From: Fictibacillus phosphorivorans
GTDB lineage: Bacteria; Bacillota; Bacilli; Bacillales; Fictibacillaceae
NCBI RefSeq assembly: GCF_001619875.1
Contig: NZ_LRFC01000001.1
Location: 124,001 to 188,000 of the forward strand
DNA length: 64,000 bases
Reading direction: 5' to 3'
The notes beneath the pieces are model-generated. The model ran no database searches and was not told the DNA's origin. It worked only from the letters and a program-made list of their open reading frames with translations. The translations under genes were made by a program, and so were the position numbers. Every line of letters starts with the position of its first letter. The first letter of the stretch is position 1. Positions 23,849-32,975 of this stretch are shown one piece after another.

Positions 23849-25639
23849 ATGACAAAATCTTTTGACGGATATGATATTGAGACGTTGCTATTACATGGAG
23901 GGCAAGCGCCTGACCCAACGACAGGATCGCGAGCGGTGCCAGTTTATCAAACTACTTCCTATGTTTTTTCAGATACCGACCACGCACAGAGCCTATTTGC
24001 ACTTGATGAACCTGGAAACATCTACAGCCGAATCGGAAACCCAACAGTGGATGTGTTTGAAAAAAGAGTAGCACTGCTAGAAGACGGTGTTGCAGCGGTA
24101 GCCACTTCATCTGGTATGTCAGCTATCGCACTTGCCATTCTCAACATCGCACATGCGGGTGATGAGATCGTTGCTGCTACAAATTTATATGGCGGCACAT
24201 ACAACTTATTTTCTACTACTCTTCCAAAATACGGAATCAACGTAAAGTTCGTTGACGCAGAGGATCCAGAGAATTTCAGAAAGGCAGTTACACCAAACAC
24301 AAAGGCTTTTTTCGCTGAAACGATCGGAAATCCGAGTTTGAATGTTCTAGATATTGAAGCAGTTGCAGACATCGCACATGAAAATGGAGTGCCGCTATTA
24401 ATCGATAACACGTTTGCAACACCGTATGTAACAAAACCATTAAGCTGGGGAGCAGATATCGTCATCCATTCGGCTACAAAATGGATTGGTGGACACGGAA
24501 CGGCGATCGGTGGTGTGGTGGTTGACGGAGGACGCTTCAATTGGAATTCAGAAAAATTCCCGGGATTCACGGAACCTGATAGAAGCTATAACGGACTACG
24601 ATATGCAAATGATTTTGGAACGCTGGCATTTGCAACGAAACTACGTGTACAACTGTTGCGAGATTTCGGAGCTTGCTTAAGTCCGCATAATGCGTTCCTC
24701 CTTTTACAAGGTTTAGAGACTCTGCATTTAAGAGTAGAGAAACATGCGAAAAATGCGCAGGAAGTGGCGGAGTATCTTGAAAACCACCCCGCAGTCGATT
24801 GGGTGTCGTATCCTGGACTGCCATCTCATCGAAGTCATGAGCTGGCGAAAAAGTACTTAAGCAACGGCTTCGGCTCAATCGTAAACTTTGGAATTAAAGG
24901 CGGACGCGATGCCGGCCGCAAAGTAATAAATAACATTTCACTCTGGTCACATGTTGCAAACGTGGGAGATGCTAAATCATTAATCATCCATCCCGCTTCA
25001 ACAACACACCAGCAGTTAAGCGGTGAAGAGTTGCTTGCAACAGGGGTTACTGAAGAACTTATTCGATTATCAATCGGGCTTGAGTCGGTGAAAGACCTAA
25101 CAAATGATCTTGATCGCGCTATACATGCAGCAACTGGAATTGGATCAGATCGAACAGAAATTACAATCAATGATGAGGGGGTTATTCGCTGGGCATTGCA
25201 ATCCTCACTATACAGAGCAACAGAAAATGGTCAGGAAATTCAACGGCCAAAGACACTCGCTATCGTGGGCTTAAGTTCCAATCCAGCAAGACCAAGTCAC
25301 AGACTTGCTAGAAAAATGCAGCGTCTCGGATACAAGATTGTTCCTGTTAACCCGAGAGAAACAGAAGTGCTTGATGAAAAAGCGTATCCAGATTTGAAGT
25401 CTATTCCGTTTCCAATTGATGTTGTTCAAGTGTTTAGAAGTCCTGAGGCAGCGATTGAACTGGCGAAGGAAGCGGCTATTACTCAGCCGAAAGTATTCTG
25501 GCTGCAAGAAGGCGTCATTTCACCAGAAGCAGCAAGGATCGCGAAGGAAGCAGGAATTGATGTTGTTCATAACCGCTGTACCTATAAAGAAGCGCAGCGC
25601 TTAAGAGGAACAATTGCGACATACGCTTGTGAACTTTAA
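23849..25639 (+). CDS. O-acetylhomoserine sulfhydrylase fused to a CoA-binding domain
   Basis: 596 residues. Residues 1-430 are a complete Cys/Met-metabolism PLP enzyme of the O-acetylhomoserine aminocarboxypropyltransferase type: the N-terminal LLLHGGQAPDPTTGSRAVP, SGMSAIALAILN, and SATKWIGGHG with PLP-lysine Lys211. It makes homocysteine from O-acetylhomoserine and sulfide. Residues about 455-596 form a separate CoA-binding (Rossmann, YccU-type) domain: KTLAIVGLSSNPARPSHRLA, GYKIVPVNPRETEVL, VFWLQEGVISPEAARIAKEAG and a Cys in HNRCTYKEAQR. The family is normally about 430 residues, so the C-terminal domain is an added fusion. First gene of the S-box operon, 150 bp after the attenuator. Confidence 0.92.
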   Translation: MTKSFDGYDIETLLLHGGQAPDPTTGSRAVPVYQTTSYVFSDTDHAQSLFALDEPGNIYSRIGNPTVDVFEKRVALLEDGVAAVATSSGMSAIALAILNIAHAGDEIVAATNLYGGTYNLFSTTLPKYGINVKFVDAEDPENFRKAVTPNTKAFFAETIGNPSLNVLDIEAVADIAHENGVPLLIDNTFATPYVTKPLSWGADIVIHSATKWIGGHGTAIGGVVVDGGRFNWNSEKFPGFTEPDRSYNGLRYANDFGTLAFATKLRVQLLRDFGACLSPHNAFLLLQGLETLHLRVEKHAKNAQEVAEYLENHPAVDWVSYPGLPSHRSHELAKKYLSNGFGSIVNFGIKGGRDAGRKVINNISLWSHVANVGDAKSLIIHPASTTHQQLSGEELLATGVTEELIRLSIGLESVKDLTNDLDRAIHAATGIGSDRTEITINDEGVIRWALQSSLYRATENGQEIQRPKTLAIVGLSSNPARPSHRLARKMQRLGYKIVPVNPRETEVLDEKAYPDLKSIPFPIDVVQVFRSPEAAIELAKEAAITQPKVFWLQEGVISPEAARIAKEAGIDVVHNRCTYKEAQRLRGTIATYACEL

Positions 25640-25681
25640 AGAGATAAAAATATAGAGATTGAAAGTGGAGGGAAACACATA

Positions 25682-26668
25682 ATGAAAGTTTGGCAGAAAC
25701 TATCGCTCGCCGTTAGTCTTGCTGGTGCAATAGTGTTAGCAGGCTGTTCCAGCTCAGCAAAAGAAGGAGAAAAACCAGAGAAGATCAGACTGGATTATGC
25801 ATTTTATTCACCAACAAGCTTAGCACTTAAAAAGTTTGGCTGGGCAGAAGAGACGTTTAAAAAAGAAGGTATCGAAGTGGAGTGGATTCAGAGCCAGGGA
25901 AGCAACAAAGCACTTGAGTTCCTAAATTCAGATAGCGTTGATTTCGGATCCACTGCTGGTGCTGCGGCACTGATCGCAAAAGACAAAGGAGCACCGATTG
26001 AATCGGTCTATATTTACTCGCAGCCTGAATGGACGGCACTTGTTGCAAAAGACGGTTCACCGATTAAAGATGTGAAGGATCTGAAGGGAAAAAAGGTAGC
26101 CGCTACGTTTGGAACGGACCCTCATATTTTCTTGCTCCGAGCACTTGCTGATGCGGGCCTTTCTGCTAAAGATGTACAGATTGTTAATCTTCAGCACGCA
26201 GACGGTGCCAACGCCTTACTAAAAGGGCAAGTGGATGCTTGGGCAGGCTTAGATCCGCACATGGCGAGAACAGAAGTAGAATCCGGTGCACAGTACATCT
26301 ACCGTAATCCAGATTTTAATACGTATGGAACGTTAAACGTACGCTCTGAGTTTGCAAAAAACCACCCGGAGCAAGTGGAACAAGTGATTGAGCTATATGA
26401 AAAGGCAAGAAAATGGACACTGGAAAATCCTGAAGAAGCAGCAAAACTTTTATCTGAAGAGGCGGGAATTAAAGAAGATGTCGCAAAGAAACAACTTGAA
26501 CGAAACAACTTCTCGGAACCTGTTCCAGGATCACAGCACGAAAAAGCTATATCGGCTGCAGGCGAAGTTCTCCAGACAGAAGAGATTGTCAAAAAAGATA
26601 CTGACATCAAAAAGCTTGTAAGTGAACTGATCAATCCTAAATATGCAGAGAAAGTAATCAAAAAATAA
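25682..26668 (+). CDS. ABC transporter substrate-binding lipoprotein, sulfonate/taurine type
   Basis: 328 residues. The signal peptide ends in the lipobox LAGC (Cys21) followed by SSSAKEG. The SsuA/NMT1-like fold shows LDYAFYSPTSLALKKFGWAE, GSNKALEFLNSDSVDFGSTA, LKGKKVAATFGTDPHIFLLR and GQVDAWAGLDPHMAR. Such receptors bind aliphatic sulfonates, taurine, nitrate or thiamine precursors. The S-box and the downstream sulfur genes make a sulfur compound the probable ligand. GGAGGG ribosome site. First of three transporter genes. Confidence 0.88.
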   Translation: MKVWQKLSLAVSLAGAIVLAGCSSSAKEGEKPEKIRLDYAFYSPTSLALKKFGWAEETFKKEGIEVEWIQSQGSNKALEFLNSDSVDFGSTAGAAALIAKDKGAPIESVYIYSQPEWTALVAKDGSPIKDVKDLKGKKVAATFGTDPHIFLLRALADAGLSAKDVQIVNLQHADGANALLKGQVDAWAGLDPHMARTEVESGAQYIYRNPDFNTYGTLNVRSEFAKNHPEQVEQVIELYEKARKWTLENPEEAAKLLSEEAGIKEDVAKKQLERNNFSEPVPGSQHEKAISAAGEVLQTEEIVKKDTDIKKLVSELINPKYAEKVIKK

Positions 26669-26690
26669 AGAGGGAGAGGAGGAAGTGTCG

Positions 26691-27536
26691 ATGATATCGG
26701 AAACACAAAAATGGAAAGTGGGACAGAGAGCTTCCCCTCAAAAGCTCTCTTCTTCAAAAGGATTATTTAGGGTTGGAAAAGGATTCGCTTTAGGATCTAT
26801 TCTGCCAATCATCCTACTCATCGCCTGGGAGATCGCTGCTAGAGTAGGACTTCTAGCACCACACCTGCTTCCGGCACCAAGCATTATTTTAGAGAAAATA
26901 ATAAGCATGTATAGAGATGGTTCTCTATTTGGTCATGTGTCTATCACATTGACTCGTGTTTTATTAGGATTTGCAATTGGTACAGCAGCAGCTGTTGTAA
27001 TTGGTGCAATCGTCGGGTATGCCAAAACCGCAGAACAGGTATTAGATCCCTTGTTTCAAGCATTCCGTTCCATTCCTTCTCTTGCTTGGGTACCGCTCTT
27101 TATTCTTTGGATGGGGATTGGAGAACCTTCAAAGATTTCATTGATCGCAGTTGGTGTCTTCTTCCCTGTGTACTTAAATATTGTGGCGGGTATACAAGGC
27201 GTTGACCGCAAGCTTATTGAGGTAGGAAGAATTTATCAGCTCACCCCTTTTCAATTAACGAAGCGCATCATCTTGCCAGCCGCATTGCCATCATTTATTA
27301 CAGGTATGCGAAGCGGGTTAGGACTTGGATGGATGTTTGTCGTTGCAGCAGAACTGATGGGAGCTAGTGAAGGGTTAGGCTACCTGCTTGTTGTTGGCCA
27401 GAACACTTATTCACCGGACACGGTTATTGCGAGCATACTGCTGTTTGCCATTCTCGGAAAAGGTACGGATGCATTATTAAAATGGATTGAGTATCGCTCA
27501 TTAAAATGGCAAGACTCGATAAACAACCAAGCATAG
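26691..27536 (+). CDS. ABC transporter permease, sulfonate/taurine type
   Basis: 281 residues and six membrane segments. The EAA-type cytoplasmic loop contacting the ATPase is EVGRIYQLTPFQLTKRIILPAALP (about residues 180-203), with the binding-protein-dependent permease signature. FRSIPSLAWVPLFILWMGIG is typical of SsuC/TauC. ATG 26691 has AGGAGG 8 bases upstream, and the in-frame GTG 26685 is too close to it. It sits between the receptor and ATPase genes with short gaps. Confidence 0.9.
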   Translation: MISETQKWKVGQRASPQKLSSSKGLFRVGKGFALGSILPIILLIAWEIAARVGLLAPHLLPAPSIILEKIISMYRDGSLFGHVSITLTRVLLGFAIGTAAAVVIGAIVGYAKTAEQVLDPLFQAFRSIPSLAWVPLFILWMGIGEPSKISLIAVGVFFPVYLNIVAGIQGVDRKLIEVGRIYQLTPFQLTKRIILPAALPSFITGMRSGLGLGWMFVVAAELMGASEGLGYLLVVGQNTYSPDTVIASILLFAILGKGTDALLKWIEYRSLKWQDSINNQA

Positions 27537-27550
27537 AAAGGGGGAGACAT

Positions 27551-28282
27551 ATGCTGAATGTAAAACGATTAAAACGAATGTTTAATAACAATCAAGCTGG
27601 GTTTCATAATATAAATTTTTCTGTAGATAAAGGAGAAATCATTGGAATTTTAGGTACGAGCGGATGCGGGAAGAGCACGTTGCTTCGTGTGTTATCTGGC
27701 CTTGACCCCTATTATGAAGGCAACATCTCAAGCAGCGATGAAGCAAACAATGGAGTCGGTATGATGTTTCAGGAACCTCGCCTTCTCCCGTGGCTCTCTG
27801 TACGTAAAAACATATCATTTGGCTTAAAAAAAGAGGAAAGGACTTCTACTAAATATCAGACCTATTTAGATTTAGTCGGTCTTACGGGTTTTGAGAATCA
27901 TTATCCAAAAGACTTATCTGGCGGAATGGCGCAGCGAACTGCGATTGCAAGAGCGCTCATTACAGAACCAGAAGTTCTGCTCCTAGACGAACCATTCAGT
28001 GCTCTCGATGCTTTTACAAAAATGCAGCTTCAAGACCTTCTATTATCGATCTGGCAAAAAAAGAAAACAACGATGCTTCTCGTTACGCATGATATTGACG
28101 AAGCACTCTATTTATGTGATCGAATACTCATCTTAAAAGGTCAGCCAGGTGAGGTTTTCGCTGAAGTTCAGGTGGAGAGATCAAAACCTAGAACACGAGG
28201 AGATGCGTATTTATCCCAACAAAAAGCACACATCTTAAATCTATTAAATGTCGAACAGAAAGCAGCAGGTGAACTGAAATGA
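27551..28282 (+). CDS. ABC transporter ATP-binding protein, sulfonate/taurine type
   Basis: 243 residues. Walker A GTSGCGKST (near residue 36), Q-loop MMFQEPRLLPWLSV, the signature LSGGMAQRTAIARAL, Walker B VLLLDEPFSALD and the H-loop LVTHDIDEALYL. It belongs to the SsuB/TauB group (PRLLPW after the Q-loop). ATG 27551 follows AAAGGGGGAG. An upstream in-frame ATG at 27506 would overlap the permease and is rejected. Its stop overlaps the next start (ATGA), indicating coupled translation. Confidence 0.92.
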   Translation: MLNVKRLKRMFNNNQAGFHNINFSVDKGEIIGILGTSGCGKSTLLRVLSGLDPYYEGNISSSDEANNGVGMMFQEPRLLPWLSVRKNISFGLKKEERTSTKYQTYLDLVGLTGFENHYPKDLSGGMAQRTAIARALITEPEVLLLDEPFSALDAFTKMQLQDLLLSIWQKKKTTMLLVTHDIDEALYLCDRILILKGQPGEVFAEVQVERSKPRTRGDAYLSQQKAHILNLLNVEQKAAGELK

Positions 28283-29970
28283 CGAGACTAGCTACCCTTG
28301 AACCTGTCGATGGCACACACAATATTCAAAGAGACAGCGTAGAAGGTCCTTTTTCATGGGACTTTGTGAAAGAGAAATTTTCTAGAAGACTCGACGGTAA
28401 AACAAATATGGCTTACGAATGTGTGGACCGACATGTCGAAGAGGGCCGAGGAGAAAAGACGGCTCTTCATTATATAGATGATTCAGAAGAATACCGAATA
28501 AGTTTCAATGAGCTCAAGGAAACCACGAATCAGTGGGCAGCTGTTTTAAAAAAGCATGGTGTGAAAAAGGGGGATTTTGTATTCGTATTCCTTCCTAAAC
28601 ATCCTCATTGTCACATTGCGATGCTTGCAGCCATAAAGCTAGGTGCCATAGTTGGACCATTATTTGAAGCCTTTATGTCAGATGCCGTTAGAGATCGTAT
28701 CGCAGATTGTGAAGGAACGTTTTTAATAACGGATCGTGAACTTTATAAGCGGGTGCCTCGTCAAGATCTGCCGAGTCTTCACACTGTGTTTTTAACAGAT
28801 GGGGAAGGAGATGGTGGAGAAATCTCATTACTTGATGAGCTAAAGACCGTTGAAAGCACAGATCGTCTGATTGAATGGGTAGACCCGGAACATGGTTTGA
28901 ACATCCACTATACGTCTGGGTCAACAGGGAAACCAAAGGGAATCATTCATGCTCACCGTGCGATGGGACAGCAATACTTAACAGGCCGCTGGGTCTTGGA
29001 TCTTCAAGAAGATGATGTGTATTGGTGCACGGCACACCCTGGCTGGGTAACAGGAACCGTTTATGGTGTGTTCGCCCCTCTCTTAAACGGAGCAACGGTC
29101 GTCGTTCACGGTGGGAGGTTTAAAGCAGAAACGTGGTATGAAACACTGGAGAAAACGGGTGTGACCGTATGGTATAGCGCACCAACGGCTTTTCGTATGC
29201 TGATGGCAAAAGGCAATCAGCTACCTCAAGACTACGATTTATCAAAACTCCGCCACATCTTGAGTGTCGGAGAACCATTGAATCCAGAAGTGATTTATTG
29301 GGGTAAGAGTATTCTTGGAAAACGTATTCATGATACGTGGTGGATGACTGAAACAGGTGCACAGCTGATCGTCAATCTGCCAACTGAACCAATCAAACCT
29401 GGTTCTATGGGGAAACCGTTCCCTGGAATTTCTGTATCCGTTTTGGATGAAGAGGGAAAAGAACTGCCTCCTTACTCAGTTGGTCACTTAGCGATCAAAG
29501 CACCATGGCCAGCCATTATGAGAGAGGTTTGGCAGAATCCAGAAAAGTATAACTCTTATTTTAGCTGGGGTGAGTGGTATGTTTCAGGAGATCTTGCCTA
29601 TCAGGACGAAGAGGGATATATCTTTTTCCAAGGACGATCAGATGACATGATCAATTCCTCAGGAGAAAGAATCGGACCTTTTGAAGTGGAAAGTAAATTG
29701 ATCGAACACAAAGCTGTAGCAGAAGCGGGAGTAATAGGAAAACCAGACCCGATCCGTGGCGAAATCGTTAAAGCCTTTATTGTGTTAAAAGATGGCTACA
29801 CACCGAGCAGTGAGCTTTTGGAAGAAATCCGCATCTTTGTTAGAGGTGAGCTTGCAGCACACGCTGCTCCCCGGGAGATTGAAGTAGTTGAAGAACTGCC
29901 AAAAACAAAGATCAGCGGAAAAATTTTGCGAAGAGAGCTGAAAGCCCGTGAGTTACAAAAACTTGCTTGA
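28279..29970 (+). CDS. Acyl/acetyl-CoA synthetase (AMP-forming)
   Basis: 563 residues of the ANL superfamily. The P-loop is HYTSGSTGKPKG (about 211-222), A5 is DTWWMTETGAQ, A7 is YVSGDLAYQDEEGY, and the C-terminal PKTKISGKILRREL carries the catalytic lysine before the end. The WWMTE motif is typical of acetyl-CoA synthetases. Here the enzyme is embedded between a sulfur importer and metX, so it may supply acetyl-CoA for homoserine acetylation or activate an acid released from an imported organosulfur compound. Both are inference. It overlaps the ABC ATPase gene by 4 bp and metX by 23 bp. Confidence 0.85.
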   Translation: MTRLATLEPVDGTHNIQRDSVEGPFSWDFVKEKFSRRLDGKTNMAYECVDRHVEEGRGEKTALHYIDDSEEYRISFNELKETTNQWAAVLKKHGVKKGDFVFVFLPKHPHCHIAMLAAIKLGAIVGPLFEAFMSDAVRDRIADCEGTFLITDRELYKRVPRQDLPSLHTVFLTDGEGDGGEISLLDELKTVESTDRLIEWVDPEHGLNIHYTSGSTGKPKGIIHAHRAMGQQYLTGRWVLDLQEDDVYWCTAHPGWVTGTVYGVFAPLLNGATVVVHGGRFKAETWYETLEKTGVTVWYSAPTAFRMLMAKGNQLPQDYDLSKLRHILSVGEPLNPEVIYWGKSILGKRIHDTWWMTETGAQLIVNLPTEPIKPGSMGKPFPGISVSVLDEEGKELPPYSVGHLAIKAPWPAIMREVWQNPEKYNSYFSWGEWYVSGDLAYQDEEGYIFFQGRSDDMINSSGERIGPFEVESKLIEHKAVAEAGVIGKPDPIRGEIVKAFIVLKDGYTPSSELLEEIRIFVRGELAAHAAPREIEVVEELPKTKISGKILRRELKARELQKLA

Positions 29971-31045
29971 AACCACGAGAAAAATAGGTAAGGTGAGGAT
30001 CGGAGAATTTGCCCTGGAGTCAGGCAGAGTGATTACTGATGCGGAATTAGCTTTCGAAAAAACAGGGAATGCAAACGGTCCTGTCATCCTGCTTTGTCAC
30101 GCTTTGACTGGAAATCAGTATGCGTTTGGATCAGAAGAAGATCCTGGCTGGTGGAGAGGGTTGATCGGTCCCGATAAATACATCGATACGAATCAATTTC
30201 AGGTTATCACGTTTAATGTTCTGGGAGGATGCAGCGGTTCAACAGGTCCAACAAAGACTGACCCTGAAACGGGAGAACCTTACGGCAAGACATTTCCTTT
30301 TGTAACGGTAAGAGACATGGTTCGAGCACAGCGGCAAGCCCTCGGTATTTTGGGGGTTCCAAGACTTTTGGCCGTTTTGGGTGGATCACTCGGCGGAATG
30401 CAGGCTTTAGAATGGGCGGTACAGTTTCCGTATTTTTTAGAAAAAGTGTTTGTTTTTGCTGCAACTCCTTATTTAAGTGACTATGGCGTTGCCTTTAATA
30501 GACTTGCTCTTCACGCGATTGAAAGTGACCCTGTTTATAAAAGCGGTAATTACGATTCTAGCGAAGAGTTAAAAGGGTTGGAGATTGCAAGAATGGCAGG
30601 ATTGTTGACGTACCGTCAGCCTAAACTATTCAACGAGCGTTTTAATCGGGAAGTGAAGGTTACGGATGATGAGGGAAAGCCTTTCTTTCAAGTAGATTCC
30701 TACCTTACGTATCAGGGAGAAAAGCTGACCAAACGGTTTAATATTGATAGCTATGTATCTCTTCTTTACGCGATGAACGCACACGATATTGGCGATAAGC
30801 TTGGAGGATGGGAGCGTGCAGCTTCGCAAATTCAAGCGGAAGTTCATGCATTCGGTTATGAAGGCGATCTTCTGTATCCTCCAGAAGCCATTGAGGATTT
30901 TGTAAAACATACGAGATTTGGAACGTATTATTCCATTCAAACAGACTTTGGTCATGATGGATTTTTAGTTGAATTTGAAAAATGGGGACCTTATGTGAAA
31001 GAAGCATTGAGACAAGAAAGGAGGCTGAAATATGGCACCTATTAA
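29948..31045 (+). CDS. metX: Homoserine O-acetyltransferase
   Basis: 365 residues of the alpha/beta-hydrolase-type MetX family. NVLGGCSGSTGPTKTDPETG and the nucleophile elbow GGSLGGMQALEW, with Ser147, are signatures. The C-terminal Asp-His pair is in FGHDGFLVE. It acetylates homoserine with acetyl-CoA to give the substrate of the first gene of this operon. GTG 29948 (overlapping the preceding gene by 23 bp) is the furthest start, and GTG 29993, just before RIGEFALESGRV, is an alternative. Ribosome sites are weak for both, so coupled translation is likely. Confidence 0.92.
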   Translation: MSYKNLLETTRKIGKVRIGEFALESGRVITDAELAFEKTGNANGPVILLCHALTGNQYAFGSEEDPGWWRGLIGPDKYIDTNQFQVITFNVLGGCSGSTGPTKTDPETGEPYGKTFPFVTVRDMVRAQRQALGILGVPRLLAVLGGSLGGMQALEWAVQFPYFLEKVFVFAATPYLSDYGVAFNRLALHAIESDPVYKSGNYDSSEELKGLEIARMAGLLTYRQPKLFNERFNREVKVTDDEGKPFFQVDSYLTYQGEKLTKRFNIDSYVSLLYAMNAHDIGDKLGGWERAASQIQAEVHAFGYEGDLLYPPEAIEDFVKHTRFGTYYSIQTDFGHDGFLVEFEKWGPYVKEALRQERRLKYGTY

Positions 31046-32309
31046 AGCGGCACTGCTTGGGTTTGGGACTGTTGGCCAAGGTGTTTATGAAGCTCTGAAA
31101 ACACATAGTGAACAGCTTAAAGCAGTATTAGGTGAAGAGGTAGTAATTGAAGGAATTCTTGTAAAAGATGGATCAAAAAAACGTGATGTGGATGAACATG
31201 TCTTAGTAACAACAGACTTTGAGGAGATCTTGGCTATAGAAGATCTTCAAATCGTATTTGAAGCGATCGTAGGAGAAGAGCCTGGATTCACATACTTGAG
31301 CCGTGCTCTAGAGAAAGGGTGCCATGTTATCACAGCGAACAAAGTGATGTTTGCGAGGCATGGAAGGACTTTGCTGAATAAAGCAGAGCAGCTAGAACGC
31401 TTCGTTGGTTTTGAAGCCACAACGGCTGGTGGAACGCCAATTATACGCAGCATCGCTCAACTGCTCCAAGTAAATGATATCTATTCTGTTGAAGCAATTC
31501 TTAATGGTACCTCCAACTATATTTTGACGAATATGAGGGAGAAGGGATTAGCCTTTCATGATGTCTTGCAGCGTGCCCAAGAGCTTGGATATGCAGAAGC
31601 GGACCCAGCGAGTGATGTTGAAGGATATGACGCTTTTTATAAGTTGATGATTCTTAGCGAGTTGTCGTTTGGTGCGACGCCAGAGTGGGAAGACGTTGAA
31701 CGTAAAGGAATAACAGAAGTAACATCAGAGCAGATCTCTGTGTTTAAGGACTGGGGATACAAAGTAAAGCATTTGGCGCGGATCCGCCGTGACCGCGACC
31801 AATTCATATCTTCTGTCAAACCTGTTTTGGTTGATGAGGAACACCCTTTGTTTGGGGTTGAAGATGTACAAAATGCAATTATGGTTGAAACGAGTCTCGC
31901 GGGCAAAGTAACCGTTCAAGGAGCAGGAGCAGGAAAACTTCCAACGTCAAGCGCTATGGTGGAAGACCTGACATATGTGCTGCAATCTGGTTCATCAGCT
32001 GTTCAGAAGAAAAAGTCAGTTCCTGTTGCTGCAGCTGATAGTGATGAGGATTTGGGTTCTATTTTAGTTGGAGAATATGTTGTTATTGGCTCTTCTGTAG
32101 GATTTCATGGAACAGATGAAGTAGAGATCTTAAAACAGGAAGTGACAGGTGATACCGTCTATTTACTCATTGCGTGTCAGGTGAGGACAGCTGCTTTGTT
32201 AGAGGAGAATCCAGACCTTGTGGTTTATGAAGTGGCAGGAAAAGTAAAGAAGGCAAAAGAAAGAACTGAGCAGAAGGATCTGCTGCTGAAAAAAGTAATT
32301 AATTTATAG
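31032..32309 (+). CDS. hom: Homoserine dehydrogenase
   Basis: 425 residues. The NAD(P)-binding GFGTVGQGVYEAL (residues 10-22) and the HSD signature AELGYAEADPASDVEGYDA-like segment (here RAQELGYAEADPASDVEGYD), plus TANKVMFARHG and ILNGTSNYILT, identify the enzyme that reduces aspartate semialdehyde to homoserine. A C-terminal region of about 80 residues (about 345-425) could hold a degenerate ACT-type regulatory domain. It overlaps metX by 14 bp and is preceded by AAAGGAGG inside metX. Being under the S-box, it is probably a second, methionine-dedicated copy beside the threonine-operon hom, which is inference. Confidence 0.92.
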   Translation: MAPIKAALLGFGTVGQGVYEALKTHSEQLKAVLGEEVVIEGILVKDGSKKRDVDEHVLVTTDFEEILAIEDLQIVFEAIVGEEPGFTYLSRALEKGCHVITANKVMFARHGRTLLNKAEQLERFVGFEATTAGGTPIIRSIAQLLQVNDIYSVEAILNGTSNYILTNMREKGLAFHDVLQRAQELGYAEADPASDVEGYDAFYKLMILSELSFGATPEWEDVERKGITEVTSEQISVFKDWGYKVKHLARIRRDRDQFISSVKPVLVDEEHPLFGVEDVQNAIMVETSLAGKVTVQGAGAGKLPTSSAMVEDLTYVLQSGSSAVQKKKSVPVAAADSDEDLGSILVGEYVVIGSSVGFHGTDEVEILKQEVTGDTVYLLIACQVRTAALLEENPDLVVYEVAGKVKKAKERTEQKDLLLKKVINL

Positions 32310-32356
32310 GTTGAGTTGATAGAAGTGGCTTCATCAAGTGGATTATAGGATTTAAG

Positions 32357-32389
32357 AACATTGCAGAGTGGCTCCTGCGATGTTTTTTT
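32357..32389 (+). terminator. Terminator of the S-box operon
   Basis: AACATTGCAG / CTGCGATGTT (one G-T pair) with a 7-nt loop, followed by TTTTTT. Confidence 0.88.
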
Positions 32390-32471
32390 AGTGAGGGGTG
32401 TTTTTGTGGGTATCGGGCAATAGCGTTTGTAGTGAGCATGAAAGTCTGTGAGCACGGATTTTGCCTTGGCT

Positions 32472-32589
32472 CGAGGTGGATTTTTTAGCTAATGTGAATT
32501 TATTGGAAATAACGTGGATAAAAACGAATTAACGTGAAATTATTTAAAATAACGTGAATATATCCCAATTAACGTGAATATAATCTTGC
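32472..32589. repeat. Intergenic array D: five TAACGTGAAT units with an exact 20-bp period
   Basis: TAATGTGAAT 32490, TAACGTGGAT 32510, TAACGTGAAA 32530, TAACGTGAAT 32550 and TAACGTGAAT 32570 start exactly 20 bp apart. The ten spacer bases differ in each. A degenerate unit (GAGGTGGAT, 32472) precedes them, and weaker ones may extend back to about 32434. It lies 3' of the S-box operon terminator. Confidence 0.85.
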
Positions 32590-32827
32590 GTGTTCACTCC
32601 ATATACACAAAAGAGGATTATGTCTCTACCAAAAATACAATTTTACTCGTTTTTTCCGCTCATCTAATTAAAATAGGTATTACCTCAAAAGTTTTGCATC
32701 CTTTTGAGCCAAGCCTCTTCGCTTTTTTTCTTTAGTCCGTCACTTTTAATACGAAATCTACATCTGCCAGCAAAAAATACTATCTACAAAGATAAAAGTA
32801 AAGCTGCTGATAGGTCATGCTATACAT
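32590..32827. other. Intergenic stretch without recognised feature
   Basis: AT-rich. No ORF with a ribosome site, no hairpin with a T tract and no promoter that I can support. Confidence 0.4.
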
Positions 32828-32864
32828 AAAAAGACCTGCGCTCATAAGAGTACAGGTCTTTTTT
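32828..32864. terminator. Terminator, probably of the minus-strand YjcZ-type gene
   Basis: AAAAGACCTG / CAGGTCTTTT (10-bp perfect stem, 14-nt loop) with A/T tracts on both sides, so it can work on either strand. The nearest gene end is the minus-strand YjcZ-type ORF, 110 bp away. Confidence 0.8.
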
Positions 32865-32975
32865 CTCTCTCTAGTTTTCTCTCTGTTAATACGAGGGGTT
32901 GTTAAAGCAAAAGGTTTTAACGCAATTGATCATGAATGAATAAGCGCGTTTATTTCCATTCTGGAAATCAACTGA

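Noticed and set aside
24022-24570. 182-residue minus-strand frame inside the sulfhydrylase gene
   Set aside because: Shadow of the PLP enzyme. No domain and no start signal.
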